Source: Ehretia macrophylla (Eukaryota > Streptophyta > Magnoliopsida > Boraginales > Ehretiaceae). From it: 64,000 nt of DNA. This document shows positions 35,726 through 46,479 of the stretch, in pieces. The stretch spans positions 11,213,001 through 11,277,000 of the forward strand of contig CM075768.1 of NCBI GenBank assembly GCA_037974665.1. The letters run 5' to 3'. Every line of letters starts with the position of its first letter. Within the stretch, counting starts at the first letter, position 1. The notes below the pieces were generated by a model. That model did no database searches. It saw nothing but the letters and a program-made list of their open reading frames with translations, and was not told the DNA's origin. A program made the position numbers and the translations under genes.

Positions 35726-36834
35726 CCTATAATAACTGAGATTCAACCACTAGTCTGTTAATATATTAAATTTGATCAATTGTCCTAAATACTTAAGTCA
35801 GTATTAAAAATAACAGTAAACTCAAATTATTAAAAACTAAACACATATCTCATACAAAATTCATAAATATCCCAAATCCTACTTCCCCCCACCCCTATGA
35901 CTCGAACCTTTGCACCACCGAGTCATATAAAATAAAAATTAAAAAAGTAAGAGCTTTTATATGTTTCATTCTTGTTTTTGTGGGATAGGACAACTAAGAA
36001 GTCACGTAGTCACGAGCCAATTTATCAATCAATTGTTGGCTATCGTATAGCGATCCAAAGTAACGAATAGATTTGTAGATCATTGATCAAAAAGCTCAAC
36101 GTTCACGCAAGTTTTAGGTCATGCAAAAACTGATTGTTTCGATACATGACAAGTGGCTATTGGAGAGGAACAAAGTTGAGAATAATCGACGTAGATCAGA
36201 AAAAAAAAATGAAAGCTAATTAAATATATACATAAAAACATAATAAATAAATAAATATGATATCTAACAACACTCAAGATTAAATTTGTCTCATATATTA
36301 AGATAGAATCACATACTTCTTAACAAAACAATCCGACATCACATATAACCGAGGTACATCACTTACAGACTCAAAACCGTTACTCCCTGAGAGTAGGTAA
36401 CATTTTTAATATTTTACCTTTATCTGTATATATAATTAGCTCTTTAAATTAAATATACTTGCGAGTCGCGTATTTATATGTGAGAGTATACAGAAGGATA
36501 GAGAACTTAATATATCAAATTGAATTAATAAGTATAGGAGTAGAAGATTACACGTGACTTGAATTTGTCAAAAGGCTTTTAAAAATTAAAAATCCTACAA
36601 GTCACGCATCAATTATCGTGATTATGTGGACTACTAGCGAAGGACTTAAAACTAATCAACTTGTCTAATTTAGAATTTTGTGCCCATCGATCGTCCAACT
36701 AAACCAACTAACTTGAGGGAAATCATATCTACTACTTGCAGTGCGTGAAACACAATGGGCAAGTGATGAGGTGGTCTTTTGGCTCTTACTTTACATCTAA
36801 GCTCCACCCATTATTGTTTGTAAGTGTTTGAATA

Positions 36835-37247
36835 CACTACAAAACAAAAAATACTTTTGGCGACGATTAAAATATGTCTATATGTCGTTGTCAAAAGAGT
36901 ATTAGCGATGATTGGTGACAAAAATTGGCTGTCGTCAAAAATATCGTAGCTAATTTATCATCCCATCGCCAATTTATCACCTTTGGCGACGGCGTTTTAA
37001 TCCGTCGCCAAATTCGTCTCCTTTATTTATATATATATATATATTACTAAAAGCAAGCAGGACTTTCATTTACATTAAAAAAATATCTAAATAGAGTGGC
37101 CCAACAAAAAATTACAAGAGTTTACTTTCATCAATATTTCAAGGTATACAAATAACCTGATTTAAAAGAGATCTATTTAATTTACCTTTCTAACCATATA
37201 CAATTTTGATCTAATATCAAAATTAATATTTTCAAAATTTTGTAGTG
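36835..37247. mobile_element. CACTA-like non-autonomous element
   Basis: The left end CACTACAAAAC and right end TTTTGTAGTG are inverted. Near the left end are GGCGACG-type repeats and their complements (36858-37020), a known style of CACTA subterminal sequence. Expected 3-bp duplications do not match (ATA and TGT). The right end overlaps a stretch of block D that itself resembles TGCAGTG, so the right border is less certain. Confidence 0.55.
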
Positions 37248-37299
37248 TGTGAAACTCAATGGAAGTAATGAGGTGGTCTTTTGGCTCTTAGGTAGCGAT

Positions 37300-38292
37300 T
37301 GGTATGTGAGAATAAGTTGAAAATAGAATGATATTACTAGTTCTATTCCAATTCTCATGCTTGATATAAAAGAATATAATGGACTTGAAAATCTCATTCC
37401 CTAAGTATTCACATTCTCATGAATATGGAGGAATACTCATTCTTGACAAAACAAATGAGAATAGACCATTCTCATGTGCTCCGAAATGAATTTATTACTC
37501 AATTGACCACATTACTCTTAAAAAATATATTACACATTGTACAAATAAAATTATTATTATTTTTTATTAGTATTATTTATTATTATAATCATTATTAATA
37601 TAAAAAATAATGATATAAAAATATATAATAACGATATTGTATAAATAATATGATAAAATAAAAATAAATAACAATAAAATAAATATGAATAAAGTATAAT
37701 AAGTAATAATAAATATATAATATGATAATAATAATTTAAAATATAAATAGAATAAATAAGACAAATAAAAAAAAACATAAATAAAATATAATAATGATAA
37801 TATATAATATAATAATAAATATAAAATATTAATAATATAATAAAAAAAAAATAGGAAAAATAATAAGAATTATAAAATTATAAAATAATAAAATAAATAT
37901 AATAATAATAATATAAATTTAAAATAAAATATAAAAGAATAATAAAGAATAACAAGAATAATAAATAATATAATTTTAGTAAAAAATTATATAATAATAA
38001 TAATATATAAAAAAAAATAAGCATAATAATAATAATATACCTCAAACTAATCACTATTATTAATATAATGCTTATTTTATCATTTTATATAAGTCGTTCA
38101 CATTACTGTTTTGTTATACTAACTACCAAACATGAGTTTGAAATTAATATATTTATTCATATATTTCATTCCTAGAGCATACCAAACAATAAGCATGATA
38201 TATCATTTATCAAGTTCATTCCATTTCTAAGGTAATTCAATTCATTAACTCATTTCATTGTTATCCAAAATCATTACAGAATATCAATCACC
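37300..38292. mobile_element. About 1-kb AT-rich TIR element, copy 1
   Basis: The left end reads GGTAGCGATTGGTATG and the right end, reversed, GTGGTGATTGATATTC. The middle (37550-38040) is almost pure A/T with TAA/ATA words. It interrupts block D: without it, CTCTTA joins CTCTACC as in block A. A related copy is at 56252-57285. ORFs in the AT tract are compositional artefacts. Confidence 0.6.
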
Positions 38293-38840
38293 ACTGAACT
38301 CTACCTATTATTGTTACTTTGCTAGTGTTTGAGCAGAATAACGTCTCCTCTATGTATGATTAGTTACAACTTCTATTACCCCTTTTGCTTTTTTTGTTTG
38401 TTTGTTTTACATGGAGTCAAAAGCCAATAAAATATCCAATTTCTGACCAATTTAGAAGATATTTCACCCTTTTTATCTCATCTTAAAAATTACACGATAG
38501 TTTTGACAATTAGTCAAGCATGTGAATTCAAGAGGATTATTGCTAAGACTATAATTTGTAAGTCAATTTAATTTGTTCACTTATTAGTTTCCCAATAAAC
38601 GTGTACTACAGTGAAACTTCGGTGGGCTTGTATTATCATTATATCTCAGTTATATACTTATAACAGAGTAATCGTACCACATGACACTATGGTCGTCTAT
38701 ATTAACATGAATTTAATCAGCATGTCAAGTTATTTAATTATAAGTTTTAATTGATAAAGAATATCATTATCACGTTACAGGTGGAAAAATCAACTATATA
38801 TAGGTTTGCTATAAGTTAATTGTAAAATTAGACATATGGA

Positions 38841-40349
38841 AAACCAAAGTTGCTTATAATTGTGAACAACATGGAGCCAAACATCGGGGGTCAAGGGCAC
38901 TATAGTGGCGAAGTCAGTAATGAGGTGTTGAGGCATTCGTTTATGCATAAAGTTTTTGTATAAATAATATCAAAATTATTGACTTTATGCCTAAAATTAT
39001 ATTTTTGATGATATATCATAATATGTTATAACTAAATTAATACTTAATTTAAGCACATTATAACACAAATAAAATTTTCAAAGCATGACTCTCCCTTATA
39101 TAATGCACTCTATAACAATTATAAAATGCAAGCACTAAAGCATATGTGGAGTTTTAAGGCATGACTGCCCTGAACATAATAATGACATAACATACAAAAG
39201 AGAGAAAAATAAATAATTATAATCATTGTAAACAAAAAAAATCCCTTTCATTAGATGTAAAGATAAATTGTTGCTTAAAAATTGATGTGTATTCCCTATT
39301 CAACAAATAAAAAATTAGAAATCCAATTAAAAATTGAGATTAAAAAGTTCAAATATAACATTATAAATTAAAATAATAACTTATGCATAAGAATAATAAG
39401 AAAATGGACTATTGTACACACAGTAGAAAATGGCCTTAGAGAGGTCTAAAACCGATTTAAACTATTTAGATTGTAAACGTCTGAACCGTGAAGTTACTCA
39501 ACAAATTTCAATTCTATCGGATAAGAAATCACTGTTCAATCGAATGTGATGAAGACTGCCTAGTTTTTCCTATATTTTTCTCTCCTTTCTTTCTCTATTT
39601 TCTCTCATTTTCTCAGTCTCTCTCATTACTCAACAGAAGTAGAAAACATATCTTTCTCAATATAAAAAAGTAATTGGAAAGAATCGATGATCAAAAAATA
39701 AAGATGAGGTGCCTCCAATCACTTTTACTTCTCATCACCTATAATTGTTTTAACATTAAAAATAAAAAAAGAATATTATTGTTCTCCAACCATCACACCC
39801 TGAGATAAAGTTGGCTCCATCCTTGGTTGCACATGTTGCCCACAAGATAAGCGAGGTAGTACATAGATGAGATATTTAATTTTGTTATAAATTAATTAAA
39901 CAAAGTTAAAAAGTAGTTACCACCTTTATTAAAATTAATTAGTATCCAGAAACCTATATACTACTCTTGAAATTTATTATCTACCCATCATATCTTAACC
40001 CAACCGCATGAATCACCATATCTTCATTAAGGGATTGCAAATCATCGATTAAGACGTTGATTTAATTTGGAATTTTTTTTTTTTTTTGCTCGGTCAGCAA
40101 GTAAAATTTCATTTAATTATCAAAAAATAAATGGTCAAGCCTTTAATTTGGAAAATTATGTTGGCTTTTCTTACACTTTTTCCATATTGTAATTTAATTA
40201 TGATGAAGTCTTGGTTTGGAAGTCACAAACCACTACAAAAGACAAATTAAGAATACGTATAGCTTAATCCTGAAGGCTCTAAAATGGTTCTTCATGAATA
40301 TGATGCTGACTATGGGATAGGTAAAAACCACCTAATAAGAAGTATATTA
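38841..40349. other. Intergenic sequence, no gene seen
   Basis: Both strands lack family motifs. A T-run at 40073-40087 followed by TGCTCGGTCAGCAAGTAAAA looks, on the minus strand, like the A-tailed end of a retroposon, but no body was recognised. AATTAAGAATAC(G/A)TATAGCTT occurs at about 40246 and again at 41058, inside the second kinase promoter. Confidence 0.4.
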
Positions 40350-41106
40350 TTAATTTTGACTTGTTAACATTAAAGGTCCTTCGTGGTTGGTGGACTTCAC
40401 AAATGACAAAATGAAGCAATAAACATGTAAAAAAACACATGATAGTTTCAAACTCAGATTTGAATATAATCTGCCAAAAAGGGGATTATCTACCGACAAA
40501 ATAAATATATGTAGAAACCAAAATCAACCACTTCGTTGGTTGAATCTATACCAAAACTTTATTCTCAAAGTCATGACATTGTCGTATAGAACAAAATACC
40601 CAAGTTGAGTGTTTTGATTATCCAACTCAAATCTACCATACCCGTCATCCTTAACTTTTCTATTTTTATTAAGCGAAATTAATTTAGAAAGTCTTTCAAA
40701 TTCATATCAAGAATGTCATCAAATTTTGAGATACGTGATTTTACTTCAATAAACATCATTCTTAATTTTTGATTCAAGAGATCTCTAAGTTATACAATTA
40801 CAGATTGTTACTTACAAAAATTTATATCACAATCTTTTGTACTAAAAATAAAGAACATACCACTAGACGAAAGACCCTATAGTAAATCATTTTTAATTTT
40901 GTACCCATTAAATGCCGAAAAATTATTTCGTCAGTTTAGACGGATGTTAATAATAAAAAGAGAGATGAGACTTCCATATATGTGAAATTTACCTCATGAG
41001 AGTAAATGACGTCAGACTGAGGGAATAGCAATTCCAAATGACGTCTAAAAATCATTCCCTAAATTAAGAATACATATAGCTTGAGTAGGCCTTTGTTCAA
41101 TATGCT

Positions 41107-41168
41107 GCCACGTTTGGCCGCCCAAGGCCTACTCAAGCTGTCCAAACCCCACAAAACTTTTGCCACGT
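41107..41168 (+). promoter_or_regulatory. Two ABRE-core sites (GCCACGT), MAPKKK copy 2
   Basis: GCCACGT at 41107-41113 and 41162-41168, about 257 and 202 bp before the start codon. They correspond to the two sites of copy 1. An ABA role is inferred from the motif and the family, not shown here. Confidence 0.55.
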
Positions 41169-41289
41169 TGTAAAATTTCCGTTAACTCTTAACAGAGATA
41201 GATGAAAACTGCCACCTATACAAAAAAAAACATCTACCCAACTAATTTGGACAACACTTTCACAAAGCCTCATCTTATGGCACTCACGC

Positions 41290-41300
41290 TATATAAAAGG
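41290..41300 (+). promoter_or_regulatory. TATA box, MAPKKK copy 2
   Basis: TATATAAAAGG about 65 bp before the start codon, at the same spacing as in copy 1. Confidence 0.8.
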
Positions 41301-41363
41301 GCTCTAACCAACTAAACACAACTCAAAGCAAAGTTTCAAGATTCTTACTAAAATCTCTCAAAG

Positions 41364-42614
41364 ATGAACTGGACTAGAGGGCACACCATAGGCCACGGCT
41401 CTTCTGCTAGCGTTTCTATTGCTGTCTCGCATCAATGTGGTGACATTTTCGCCGTGAAGTCTGCTGAATTGTCACAAGCCGAGTTGTTGCAAAGAGAGCA
41501 GAAGATTATGTCCACATTGAGTTCTCCTCTTATAGTTGCTTACAAGGGGTGCGACATTACAATGGAGAACAATAAGCTTATGTTCAATCTTATGATGGAG
41601 TATGTTCCTGGTGGAACACTAACTGATGCTATTCGCAAGCAGGGTGGTCAGCTTGATGAATCGATGATTAGTTATTACACAAGGCAAATTGTACAAGGAT
41701 TAGAGTATTTGCATTCGAATCGCATAGCACACTGCGATGTTAAAGGGCTTAACATTTTGTTAGCTGAAAGTGGTGTCAAAATCTGCGACTTTGGTTGTTC
41801 CAAGCGGCCAAATTCAGGGAATCAGCAAGCTGACAGATTCCGAATTGGCGGTACGCCGATGTTCATGGCGCCGGAGGTGGCTCGTGGGGAGGAGCAGGGT
41901 TTTCCAGCTGATATATGGGCACTTGGATGTACAATTATCGAAATGGCCACGGGTGGTTCGCCGTGGCCTAACGTGACCACGCCAGCATCAGTGCTGTTTC
42001 AGATTGCGTTTTCTGGTGAATTACCAAAGTTTCCAGATTTCCTTTCTGTACAAGCAAAGGATTTCTTGAGTAAGTGCTTGAGAAGAGATCCGAAAGAGCG
42101 ATGGACGGCTAAACAGTTCCTGAATCATCCGTTTCTTGACGAATTGAATCCCAACGCAAAGCGTATTCAAGAATTTGATTCAAGTTCTCCAACTAGTATA
42201 CTCGATAAAGGGATTTGGAGTTGTGTGGAGGAATCAGAATCTTCTTGTGAGATGATCCAATCAAGTTTATCGAATTCTCCATGTCAGAGGATGAAAACTG
42301 TGTCTTTGAACTCAGGAAAGGCAAACTGGACATGGGATGATACGTGGATCACAATTAGAAGCAGTGAAGATGAGAGATATGGAGAAGAAGACATGGTGGC
42401 TTGTGGGTCAACGGCAGATTTTACTAGTCATGATATGGACCTGGAAAGCAGAGGAAGTTGTGAAAAATTAATGAATAGTATAGTAGGTTGTGTTAGTTGT
42501 TATAATGATAGTTGTGGTAGTTCTTTGATGAGCGAAGCATCAATAGAAGAGAGACACAAACAGAAATCAGTCATTAGTCAATTTCAATTTCAATCTCCTT
42601 TGGCACCTACTTAA
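41364..42614 (+). CDS. MAPKKK17/18: MAPKKK17/18-like protein kinase (copy 2)
   Basis: An intact single-exon gene of 416 codons, about 95% identical to copy 1: roughly 19 substitutions counted, plus a changed tail. The essential kinase residues are all present: IGHGSSASV, K32, E45, HCDVKG-N with D125 and N130, DFG 142-144 and MAPE to residue 171. Differences include R129 to L inside the catalytic loop, C104 to Y, S39 to A and H56 to L. At the C-terminus about ten residues after SIEER are missing and the protein ends FQSPLAPT, where copy 1 ends earlier in the shared FQF sequence. Expected role: cytoplasmic or nuclear MAP kinase kinase kinase acting on an MKK. Whether both copies are expressed cannot be seen from sequence. 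Confidence 0.93.
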   Translation: MNWTRGHTIGHGSSASVSIAVSHQCGDIFAVKSAELSQAELLQREQKIMSTLSSPLIVAYKGCDITMENNKLMFNLMMEYVPGGTLTDAIRKQGGQLDESMISYYTRQIVQGLEYLHSNRIAHCDVKGLNILLAESGVKICDFGCSKRPNSGNQQADRFRIGGTPMFMAPEVARGEEQGFPADIWALGCTIIEMATGGSPWPNVTTPASVLFQIAFSGELPKFPDFLSVQAKDFLSKCLRRDPKERWTAKQFLNHPFLDELNPNAKRIQEFDSSSPTSILDKGIWSCVEESESSCEMIQSSLSNSPCQRMKTVSLNSGKANWTWDDTWITIRSSEDERYGEEDMVACGSTADFTSHDMDLESRGSCEKLMNSIVGCVSCYNDSCGSSLMSEASIEERHKQKSVISQFQFQSPLAPT

Positions 42615-43166
42615 AATATCTTGCCTAGTGCTTTTACATTTAAATCTCTATTATCCGTTTAAATTTTTAAATGAAATAATAATTTAATATAATATTAAAA
42701 TTATTTAAAAATATTAAAATTAATTATTCATGTATAAGATTCAAAAACAAACCCAACTTACACGTAAGATGGTGTGTTAAGATCGATAAATAAATATAAT
42801 ATTTTTTTCACTAACTGATGATTAAATTTTTAGACGAGTTATTAATTTAGTACTTAACAAATATATGATTGTCCATGAATACAGTGCCCTCATGAACCTA
42901 AAGGATCAACCCTCACTCGCAAATTAAAAAATTTCTCATAACACCATAACGTCATGATCAGGATCGAATATTTGTGAACTTTGAACATTATTTCTTTATA
43001 ACTATGTCAATAATTTATAACTATTTCACTTTACTTATAATATTATAACATTATAAATAAGATTTATCATTCATTGACACTGAGTGGTGCCACCCATGTT
43101 GACATATGCCAATAAAAAAACCTATGCATATTTATAATCTTTTATGCTCGTAATTCATATTAATAA

Positions 43167-43584
43167 GGGTAATTTACTGAAATGGTCTTACATCTTTGTC
43201 TTTTTTAACATTTAAGTCTCGTATCTTTCATTTTTTACAAAATGGTCATTCATATTTTATTTTTGTGACAATCGTTAGTCCTTAGAGCAAAATTCGTTAA
43301 AAAAATAACGTTAATGAGCACGTAGATGACACGTGGACACAAAATTCATAAATCTTCAAGGGTAAAATTGTCATGCGATAAAATATAAGTATCTCAAAGT
43401 TTATGCATTTTGCAGTCATATGTCATTCACGTGCTCACTAACGTTATTTTTTAACATATTTTACTCTAAAGACTAATAGATGTCACTAAAATAAAAGATG
43501 AAGAATCATTTTGTCCAAAATAAAAAATAAGAAATTTAAATATCAAAAAAAATAAAAATATAGGACTATTTTAATAAATTACCC
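43167..43584. mobile_element. Mutator-like MITE, exact 9-bp TSD
   Basis: 418 bp with ends GGGTAATTTACTGAAATGGTC and, reversed, GGGTAATTTATTAAAATAGTC, and inverted similarity over at least 150 bp at each end. TATTAATAA flanks both sides (43158-43166 and 43585-43593). Block A at about 32262 lacks the element. No coding capacity. Confidence 0.85.
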
Positions 43585-44021
43585 TATTAATAAATACAAC
43601 CATAGAGCCATGTGGTAGGAATACTCAGGTTCAAATACTTTAATTACAACTGCAAACATAGTGGGAATGCAAATCAATATAAGCCTTTGACAATTGAAGA
43701 AGAATATAATGAGTTGCGGTAAGGGGCAGACTCAGAGAAAGAAATTTAAGATAATAGAAGTTGTAACTAATTATACCTAGAGCTGACGTTATTCTTTTGC
43801 AAACACTTTACAAAAGTAATAATTACAAGTAGAGTTTAGCACGTCATTTGGCTCCTACCTCATCACTCCTCATCCCGTTTTCGAGTAAACATCATTTCAT
43901 AATATAGTAATTTTATAAGTAAAATTTAACAGTTAGAAATTGTCTACATTATTTTATAATAATTATATTAATAACCGTTAAATTATTTTCACAATATCAT
44001 AAAATTATAAGTGAATACATG

Positions 44022-44528
44022 TAGGGGCGGAGCCAGGGTTTCTTGTCAGTGGGGGTTAAAATTTATAATTTTTGAACTATACGAGTATTTTTTTTTTCAG
44101 TAGAGTTAATTAATTTTTTTAACTAAAAATACATAGATATTTAATTTTTTTTCAAAAAATACATAGAAATTTTAAGGTTTTTATGGGCCAGTGGGGCTAA
44201 AATTCATAATTTTTAAACTATACGAGTACTTTTATTTGTTAGTGGGGGTTAATTAATTTTTTTTTTTAACTAAAAATACATAGATATCTAATTTTTTTTC
44301 AAAAAATATATAAATATTTTAACATTTTTATGGGCCAATGGGGGTTAAAATTCATAATTTTTGAACTATACAAGTACTTTTATTTTTCAGTGCGGGCTAA
44401 TTAATTTTTTTTAACTAAAAATACATAGATATCTAACTTTTTTAAAAAAAATACATAAAAATTTTAACAATTTTTATAGATCAGTAAGAACTGCAGCCTC
44501 CACTGACCAGCATGTGCCTCCGCCAGTA
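44022..44528. mobile_element. hAT-like MITE with three internal ~147-bp repeats
   Basis: Left end TAGGGGCGGAGCC and right end, reversed, TACTGGCGGAGGC. AATACATG is exactly duplicated at 44014-44021 and 44529-44536. Inside, three tandem units of about 147 bp start near 44045, 44191 and 44339, each with GGGG(G/C)TTAAAATT- or GGGGCTAAAATT-type sequence, AACTATAC(G/A)AGTA and AACTAAAAATACATAGAT. Confidence 0.85.
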
Positions 44529-45046
44529 AATACATGCTCGTTCTTTCGCACTAATACTAGTAGCAGTAGTAGATATGCTTTCCCTTAAGTTAGTTTGTTT
44601 AGTTGGACGTCGTTGAACGCAAATTTCTTAATTAGACAAGTTGATGAGTTTTGAATTCTTTGCTAGTGCATATAAGTACGATACGTGATGCGTGACTTGA
44701 AAGATTTCTAATCTATAGAAGGCTTGTTGACACATTCAAGTCACGTGTAATCTTTTGCTCCTTTACTTAGTTCAATTTGATTAAGTTCTCTCTCTCCCTC
44801 TCTATACTTGGTTTAGGCATTTGATTCATACCTAAATCATCTATTTCTTAACAAGTGTCTCGTTAATCACGTACTAATACGTGTCTTGCAAACATTTCCA
44901 CTTTAATGATGAAGGAAAAATACTAAATATTTTTAATCAAAAAAATACTAAATACTTTAGATGAGCATTTAAGATTTTGAGATTTAGAATGGTGTATTGG
45001 GATGAGACGCACACGTCAAAGTAGTAAAAATAATACAAAAAAATTA

Positions 45047-45555
45047 AGATGAATAGTTTCGGACCGTCCTGTGATCAAGCGAAACTAGTTATAACTCTCT
45101 TGTGATCCAAAAAATATAATCGGAACTCCCTGTGATCCACCCGTTGATGCACACCACCCCCCTCCATCAAATTTTCTGTCAAAACTGACGGAAAGTGTAC
45201 CACACGCGCGTAAAATGCAATTTTTATTAGTTTTTAACCTATTTAATAATAAAATAATATTAGTAATTAAAAAAAATTAATTTTTTCTTTTTTATTTTCA
45301 TTTTCACCTATTTTTTATTTATTACTAAATAAAATATATATATATTATTTTATTACTAAATACGTTAAACACTAATAAAAATCGCATTTTACGCGCGTGT
45401 GGTACACTTTCTGTTAGTTTTGACGAAAAATTTGACGGAGGGAGGTGATGTGCATCAACGGGTGGACCACAGGGGGATCCGACTATATTTTTTGGACCAC
45501 AGAGGGATTATAACTAATTTCGCTTAACCACAAGGGAATCCGAGACTATTCACCC
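45047..45555. mobile_element. Mutator-like MITE, second copy
   Basis: Same family as 34896-35413: ends AGATGAATAG and, reversed, GGGTGAATAG, the same AAGCGAAACTAGTTATAACTC inner ends and TTTGACGGAG core. Flanks are A-rich (AAAAATTAA and AAAAATTTA), consistent with a slightly altered 9-bp duplication. The insertion point is not equivalent to that of the copy in block A. Confidence 0.75.
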
Positions 45556-46123
45556 AAAAATTTAATGTGATTTAGTTTCTTTATACTTACGGTCACAATT
45601 TTGCTTATATATAGAAAGATCTACTATTTTGAATCATGGTTATATAATATGATTTATGCACATAAATACCTACACTTCTCTCATGTTATTACACGTTTTT
45701 TGATAGAGAAAATACAATAGAAAATTTATCTCAAAGTCACACCCAACATATAGTGTGTAAATATTAATAAACAAGTGAGCGATAAATAATTATTTTACTG
45801 GATTTGATAAAACTGTTGGTTTCGCTGAAGTATATATGCAAAGAATTTAAGTTTGTGGTTATAATAAAGAAAAAAATTCTGCCCGGATCCAAATAATTCT
45901 TACATTAATAATGAGTGTGAGAGTGAGATCGACCAATAGGTGTGAAATGAGCGGAACAAAATGTTTTCCTTTATAATAAAGATAAATCTTCTTTGTGTGT
46001 ACATGTACAAGAAAAACTTGCAAAGAAATATCATAAAGTTTTGGAAAATTTCAAGAATAAATATTGAGCTACACCTCCAAAAACAGCCACGCATGCTGGT
46101 GTAATTGACATACTGTCTCGTAA

Positions 46124-46479
46124 GAGTGTCTTCAACAGTTCTACCAAATTTTCTAAATCCTTACATTTAGGGAAACTCTTAGAACTAAATTACTCAAACA
46201 GCTCCCCTATTTTATCTCCCATATTTTAGTGGAGCATGGATATGAAATTCATATCTCACAAAGTTAAATATGCTCTCCCTTCGCATCTCTCATACCACTA
46301 GTGGTCGATTGGTCTTAAAATAAATAAAAAAAAATTGTTAAAGTGAAAATGAAATAAAAATTTCATAAAATAAGAGATTTATTAGAATGAGACTAAAATA
46401 AAAAATTTATAAAAATAAAAAAAATACTTCAAATTTCTTAAATGTAAGAAAAAAAATTAAAAAGTTGTTATAGTAGATC
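46124..46479. mobile_element. Tourist-like MITE, TAA duplication
   Basis: 356 bp between TAA at 46121-46123 and TAA at 46480-46482, starting GAGTGTCTTCAACAG, close to the GAGCATCTCCAACAG style of PIF/Harbinger MITEs. The right end is only weakly inverted. Block A reads straight across the equivalent site (CTCGTGAGGCAAGCTA, 34532-34547), so the insertion occurred after the two blocks separated. Confidence 0.65.

Larger units (their letters stand above)
31500..36190. repeat. Duplicated block A (direct copy of B, inverse of D)
   Basis: Landmarks shared in order with block B (42870-47640): GCCCTCAGGAACCTAAAGG (31537), CCACAGTGTCATGTGGTAGG (32283), the AATAGAAGTTGTAACTAAT segment (32444), CCACGCACGCTTG (34322), a 250-bp segment ending in CATGTGTGG (34515-34785) and a segment with GGATAGGACA and ACATGACAAGTGGCTATTGG (35983-36165). 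No conserved protein is encoded: the ORF at 34519-34776 is disrupted in block B. The block carries four MITEs absent from the others. Confidence 0.7.
36450..38840. repeat. Duplicated block D (inverted relative to A and B)
   Basis: On the minus strand, 36470-36760 matches B 44555-44800 (AGTAGATATG, AGTTAGTTTGTTTAGTTGGAC, CACGTGTAATCTT), and 38293-38720 matches A 32290-32545 (the TTGTAACTAAT and CCACATGACACTATGG motifs). The block is interrupted by 36835-37247 and by the AT-rich element at 37300-38292. About 45 bp ending in GAGGTGGTCTTTTGGCTCTTA appears twice (near 36744-36789 and 37250-37297), so the inner insertion was accompanied by a partial tandem duplication. Confidence 0.65.
40350..41363 (+). 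promoter_or_regulatory. Promoter region of MAPKKK copy 2
   Basis: Inverted counterpart of 29368-30300, with GGTTGGTGGACTTCAC near 40386, AGTTGAGTGTTTTGATTATCC near 40603 and GGCCTACTCAAGCTGTCC near 41127. Two TGACGTC palindromes (about 41007 and 41039) are bZIP-type motifs not noted in copy 1, where that stretch differs. Confidence 0.75.

Noticed and set aside
37557..37778. Membrane-protein-like ORFs on the minus strand
   Set aside because: They arise from nearly pure A/T sequence; the hydrophobic residues simply reflect A/T-rich codons.
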